From a virus, in IMG/VR virus record IMGVR_UViG_3300025630_000071, positions 1-21,407 of that record: a stretch of 21,407 nucleotides of DNA, one strand, 5' to 3'. The notes beneath the pieces were generated by a model. The model did no database searches and had not been told where the DNA came from. It saw only the letters and a list, made by a program, of their open reading frames with translations. This document shows positions 20,965 to 21,407 of this stretch, one piece after another. Position 1 is the stretch's first letter; each line of letters opens with the position of its first letter. Made by a program: the position numbers and the translations under genes.

Positions 20965-21407
20965 TTAATCTTCTGTTTGTTCTTCGCTAACTTTCTTCTT
21001 GCTTTGACGCGGGGAAGAAATTTTCATTAACTCTGTTATTTGCGCTTGCATTTCTTCGATCTTAGCATCGCGTTCTTTTAACTCTGCGTTCATCTTTTCA
21101 AGCGGAGCATTACCTTTTGCTAATTCAATAAAAGCTACTGCTGCTCTTTTATCAGACGAAAAGCCCATGAAGTTTTGTCCGACGCTATCAGCGGCTTCGG
21201 AAAGCTGCTCAACCGTATGAATGTTAAAGTATTTATATTCTTCTACTTTAGCTGGTGTCATACAGGGCAAAGACGTTAAAGGCGTTCCCTCTATTACGTT
21301 ACCAGCGCCAGCTTTCCACCTCTCATAACGATCTTTAAACCTACGCTCATCAATCGAATCAACAGGTCTGACAACAACACTTAATTTGTCGCCTGGGACC
21401 ATAATGC
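20965..21407 (-). CDS. Virion-region protein with C-terminal coiled coil (5' end probably outside window)
   Basis: The first clear Met is at 21402 (145 residues from there), but the frame is open to the window edge. Related proteins, as I recall them, carry about ten further residues before the [IV]-P-G-D-K motif, so the gene is probably cut. The visible part has PGDKLSVVVRPVD, RFKDRYERWKAGAG and GTPLTSLPCMTP. It continues with a helix-hairpin-helix-like segment (YFNIHTVEQLSEAAD, QNFMG) and a charged coiled coil (about 100-130) ending in basic-acidic residues. This pattern is common in phage proteins near head genes, with unknown function. Confidence 0.6.
   Translation of the reverse strand, partial: IMVPGDKLSVVVRPVDSIDERRFKDRYERWKAGAGNVIEGTPLTSLPCMTPAKVEEYKYFNIHTVEQLSEAADSVGQNFMGFSSDKRAAVAFIELAKGNAPLEKMNAELKERDAKIEEMQAQITELMKISSPRQSKKKVSEEQTED

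Overview
The window is part of a tailed-phage genome (or a prophage/contig from one). It most likely comes from a podovirus of an environmental, probably marine, bacterium. Genes are packed almost end to end, often joined by ATGA or TAATG overlaps. Late genes follow the order adaptor, nozzle, internal proteins, fibres, lysis. No ribosomal, tRNA or host metabolic genes are visible. The host cannot be named from the sequence. No terminase, portal, major capsid protein, DNA polymerase, integrase or tRNA is present. The head genes probably lie beyond the right edge, upstream in the leftward late operon.

Layout. (1) 1-992, rightward: the 3' end of an HslV/proteasome-like protein, a DUF6378 protein and two small unknowns. 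(2) 955-3915, leftward: a PP-loop (PAPS reductase-like) protein, a small helix-turn-helix protein and a primase-helicase. (3) 3916-4061: a divergent control region with two overlapping dyads. (4) 4062-6769, rightward: a compact recombination set made of a Sak4-like RecA-fold ATPase, a DUF669 ssDNA-binding protein, a Cas4/RecB-type nuclease with predicted Fe-S cluster, and a Holliday-junction-resolvase-like nuclease. (5) 6731-21407, leftward: one long late operon. In transcription order it holds a head-proximal protein, an adaptor, a nozzle-like protein, an unknown, a GNAT protein, an S74-domain protein, three probable internal/ejection proteins, a repeat-bearing tail fibre, a triple LamG fibre, a DUF4376 protein and a lysis block. 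The lysis block comprises a membrane protein, a DUF5675 protein, a 3TM holin-like protein and a 43-residue membrane protein.

How they work together. The leftward and rightward early operons appear to start replication and process or recombine DNA ends, and the control region between them could co-ordinate both. The late operon builds the tail and adsorption apparatus and ends in lysis genes. Both convergent junctions (955-992 and 6731-6769) have coding sequences that overlap tail to tail, with no visible terminator.

Points most worth a second look: the nuclease ends in a near copy of the bacterial SSB C-terminal tip; the lysis block has no recognisable endolysin, but its DUF5675 protein carries a His...Gly-Cys pattern reminiscent of L,D-transpeptidases; a translationally coupled 43-residue membrane protein at 6731-6862 is easily missed; and a PP-loop protein heads the replication operon.
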